Shown here: positions 6,255 to 8,261 of the stretch, piece after piece | Layout of the letters: every line of letters starts with the position of its first letter | Position numbering within the stretch: the first letter of the stretch is position 1 | Notes under the pieces: model-generated | Told to the model about the DNA's origin: nothing | Database searches by the model: none | What the model saw: the letters and a program-made list of their open reading frames with translations, nothing else | Program-made: the position numbers and the translations under genes | Source: Planctomycetota bacterium | GTDB taxonomy: Bacteria; Planctomycetota; Planctomycetia; Pirellulales; Pirellulaceae | Reading direction: 5' to 3' | NCBI GenBank assembly: GCA_024274855.1 | Contig: JAJSAJ010001036.1 | Span: forward strand, 1-8,261 | DNA length: 8,261 nt

Positions 6255-8261
6255 ATTCGGGCGAATCGGGCCGGGCAACCGGAACGGCTTTGTCACGTTG
6301 GCGGGTGCGACAGGAACCCGAGTCGGCTTGGGCAATTCAGCTTCAATCGACTCACCGGCTCGCAGCTTGACGACAAAGTCGTTCTCCTCTTTCCGCACAG
6401 TCGATCGGTTGAAGCGAGGTGTTCGGCCATTGAAGTTATTACGTATTCGAAGCTGACTGTCACAGGTCGCCACGATACGGAACCAGACAGTCGCGTTGTT
6501 TCGGCGGCGGGCGGAGACCAGGTATCCACCCTCGGTCCGCAGATCTCGAAACGAAGCGTCATGCCACCGCCATGGCATGGCTGGAAAGATCCGAATGACA
6601 GGGTCCGGAGCGGTCATCAGATCGACGGCCCAACTCTGCAGCAGCATTTCGTGAACGGCCTGAGCAGCCGCAAAGTTGCCTTCGAGTGTAAACGGGCGGT
6701 AGGTAAACCCGGACAAGCCGGAACGCGTCTGATCCCCGTTGACGTGGAATCCGTTGCGTAGAATAAACGCGTGGACATACTTCTGCAGATAGTCGACCGC
6801 TCGCTCAGGTTGCTGGGCTCGGGCGGACATGGCGGCTGCCCATGAAAAGCTGTACCCGACCCATGCCCGTGTACCCATTTCGCGCAACTGGTCCAACGAA
6901 GCACCGATAACAGCCCGATCCCGGTCACTGCGGTCGACGTTAAGGATGCCAAGCGGGTGAATCGCCATCAGGTGTGAATGGTGACGGTGGCTTTGGCGTA
7001 GGCTCTCATCCGGGGCAAGTCGCAGGCGAGCCGTATCACTTTCAACGGCTAGGTCATCCATCTTGGCCAACGTCTGCTTCCATCGTTCCGCCTGCTTGGG
7101 GTCTCCCACTTCGCCAGCCATTTGATGGACAGCGGCAAACAACTTGCGCATCAGCGCCAAGTCATAGTTACTGTTCGGTGTCAGCCATGCTTTCAACGAG
7201 TTGTTATGGATCTCGGGCGATGACGAGAGCGGCAGTTTCAGCTTGCCGTCCTGGCCGGGACGCAATAGTCCAACCAAAGCCTCTGCCGCCTCCCGGCAAT
7301 AGGGATACGCGTTTTTCACCAGAAACTCGCGATCCATCGTGTAACGCCAGTGATCAAAAAACGCCAATGCCACCCAGGCCCCGTTGCAAGGTGAAAAGGA
7401 ATACTGCGCCCAACCGCCCATCGGTTTGCCATCAAACGCCATCACACCTGGAACAACTAGCCCACTGGTCCCGAAGAACGAACGAGCGAACTTGCGATGT
7501 ACTGGTTTCAATCCCGACATAAACTCAAGAAAGCTCAACCCCTCATCAAAGTGACCCGACCCCAGATAGGCCCAATAGGTCAGTTGCGTGTTCAAATCGT
7601 GGTGGTAATCGCCTTTCCAAGGAGGGAGTCGTCCCGAGTCCGCGGTCCACAGACCTTGCAGCGGCATGGGCGGGGCGCCACGGCGCGATGCGGCACCGTA
7701 GAAGTATTGGACCAGATTATAATGCCGTTGGATGGCCGGGTCCGGAATCTGGACCGAGGACTTGGCCCAAAACCTCGCCCACCACTGCACATGCGGCTTG
7801 ATCAGGCCGTTCCAGCCGGTCGAAAACGCGTTGGCACAGTGTTGCTTTGCGAGAGCCAGCGGATCTCGACCGTGACGGTTGGTCGTCAATGCGATGGCCA
7901 GCAAGGTCTCGTTGTCCACGCGACGGCTCTGAACCAACACGACGTACTTCAGGCCTAGTGCGGCCCGCTGGGTGACAGAATACGTGTCACCTGTCTGCTG
8001 GATTTTGGCGGGTTCGTAACCTAGCTTGCCAACGGCAGCATTCGCCACCAGGGCAATTTTCGGCGCCGGCCCGGGGATTCGGACCAACGCGACGGGACTC
8101 GTTGCACTAAAAAAACAAGCGACTCGTCTTCCATCCGGTGCTGCAGGTCCGCACTCCAACCGCGGATTCTCCCGCGACTCACGCGTCTTGACAGCATGCC
8201 GTTCCGAATCACGGGGAGCTCTCGCCTCGGGTCGCCCGTTCAATTCCGCCCACCCGATTGC
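5643..8261 (-). CDS. GH95-like glycoside hydrolase with C-terminal LamG module (5' end outside window)
   Basis: The frame is open to the right edge, so the start and any signal peptide lie outside; 872 residues are visible. Numbering here begins at the in-frame TTG at 8243. About 25-150: part of the N-terminal beta-sandwich. About 155-545: an (alpha/alpha)6-barrel domain with GH95 landmarks LQGLW (195-199), GDYHHDLNTQLTYW (211-224), SSSPE (340-344, Glu344 the likely general acid), HHSHL (421-425), LEGNF (520-524) and HEMLLQSW (531-538). About 546-640: the C-terminal beta-domain, ending in LRAGESIEAELP. About 660-866: a rearranged LamG/concanavalin-like module. GH95 enzymes are mostly 1,2-alpha-L-fucosidases or alpha-L-galactosidases. 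Here the usual NxN is D216-L-N218 and the Asp of QIDGNF is Glu521, so another substrate is possible. It probably acts outside the cytoplasm on polysaccharide or glycan side chains. The stop lies inside the 3' end of the converging hydrolase gene. Confidence 0.85.
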   Translation of the reverse strand, partial: AIGWAELNGRPEARAPRDSERHAVKTRESRENPRLECGPAAPDGRRVACFFSATSPVALVRIPGPAPKIALVANAAVGKLGYEPAKIQQTGDTYSVTQRAALGLKYVVLVQSRRVDNETLLAIALTTNRHGRDPLALAKQHCANAFSTGWNGLIKPHVQWWARFWAKSSVQIPDPAIQRHYNLVQYFYGAASRRGAPPMPLQGLWTADSGRLPPWKGDYHHDLNTQLTYWAYLGSGHFDEGLSFLEFMSGLKPVHRKFARSFFGTSGLVVPGVMAFDGKPMGGWAQYSFSPCNGAWVALAFFDHWRYTMDREFLVKNAYPYCREAAEALVGLLRPGQDGKLKLPLSSSPEIHNNSLKAWLTPNSNYDLALMRKLFAAVHQMAGEVGDPKQAERWKQTLAKMDDLAVESDTARLRLAPDESLRQSHRHHSHLMAIHPLGILNVDRSDRDRAVIGASLDQLREMGTRAWVGYSFSWAAAMSARAQQPERAVDYLQKYVHAFILRNGFHVNGDQTRSGLSGFTYRPFTLEGNFAAAQAVHEMLLQSWAVDLMTAPDPVIRIFPAMPWRWHDASFRDLRTEGGYLVSARRRNNATVWFRIVATCDSQLRIRNNFNGRTPRFNRSTVRKEENDFVVKLRAGESIEAELPKPTRVPVAPANVTKPFRLPGPIRPNRLPLRIGADSQGKSRFVGDIARVSVFDRALSDDEVLTLGRSRDSRPSAIPGCVACWDFSRRTDGCFVSDGPKHLIADPVGNVAVIDIEDPPGKAVHLDGGSYMNVSDNRALDCLDGVTLEAWIRPGRQGAGGARILDKTPVGGATAYMLDTYPGNSLRLVFRDPHVRFAAGLKQGVWVHVAGTIDGASGKASLYIDGKNVKHR

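Noticed and set aside
5718..6761. Long + strand open frame opposite the GH95-like gene (347 codons)
   Set aside because: It is antisense to well-conserved GH95 and LamG coding sequence, and its translation shows no domain, just low-similarity Arg/Thr/Ser-rich sequence.

Overview
The window looks like a piece of a Planctomycetes chromosome (Pirellulales-like), possibly from a metagenome assembly. This rests on the gene types rather than a marker gene: a secreted FG-GAP/VCBS propeller, a DUF1080 (3-keto-disaccharide hydrolase family) protein, a large secreted hydrolase and a GH95-like glycosidase fused to a LamG module. This mix is typical of the carbohydrate-rich accessory genome of that phylum. 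GC content is moderate and evenly spread. I see no tRNA, rRNA, CRISPR array, transposase or phage gene.

Layout from left to right: (1) an O6-alkylguanine-DNA alkyltransferase (Ogt/MGMT) gene on +, whose true start is probably just outside the window; (2) a secreted seven-repeat FG-GAP beta-propeller gene on +, with a clear ribosome binding site; (3) a 161-base convergent gap with two small hairpins; (4) a secreted DUF1080 protein on -; (5) a 409-base divergent spacer containing a 19-bp perfect inverted repeat with a 5-base loop, flanked by short direct repeats; (6) a large secreted hydrolase-like protein on +, 826 aa from the start I favour, with a TIM-barrel-like motif and an apparently cut-off C-terminal carbohydrate-binding-like module; (7) a GH95-like glycoside hydrolase on - that runs off the right edge and ends in a LamG-like module. 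Genes 6 and 7 converge and their 3' ends overlap by 51 bases.

Five of the coding signals point to DNA repair (one gene) or extracellular carbohydrate processing (four genes). The four exported or probably exported proteins could act together on a complex polysaccharide: the two large hydrolase-like proteins cleaving glycosidic bonds, the DUF1080 protein acting on (oxidised) disaccharides or binding sugar, and the propeller serving as a binding or surface protein. The genes are not one operon, as they alternate strands, so the grouping is inferred from context only.

The points most worth a second look are: the LamG module of the GH95-like protein appears circularly permuted; its active-site positions differ from canonical alpha-L-fucosidases; the 826-aa protein seems to have lost half of its last module exactly where it meets the neighbouring gene; and the long hairpin at 3064-3106 looks like a dispersed palindromic element. 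I do not see evidence for a wholly new multi-gene system.
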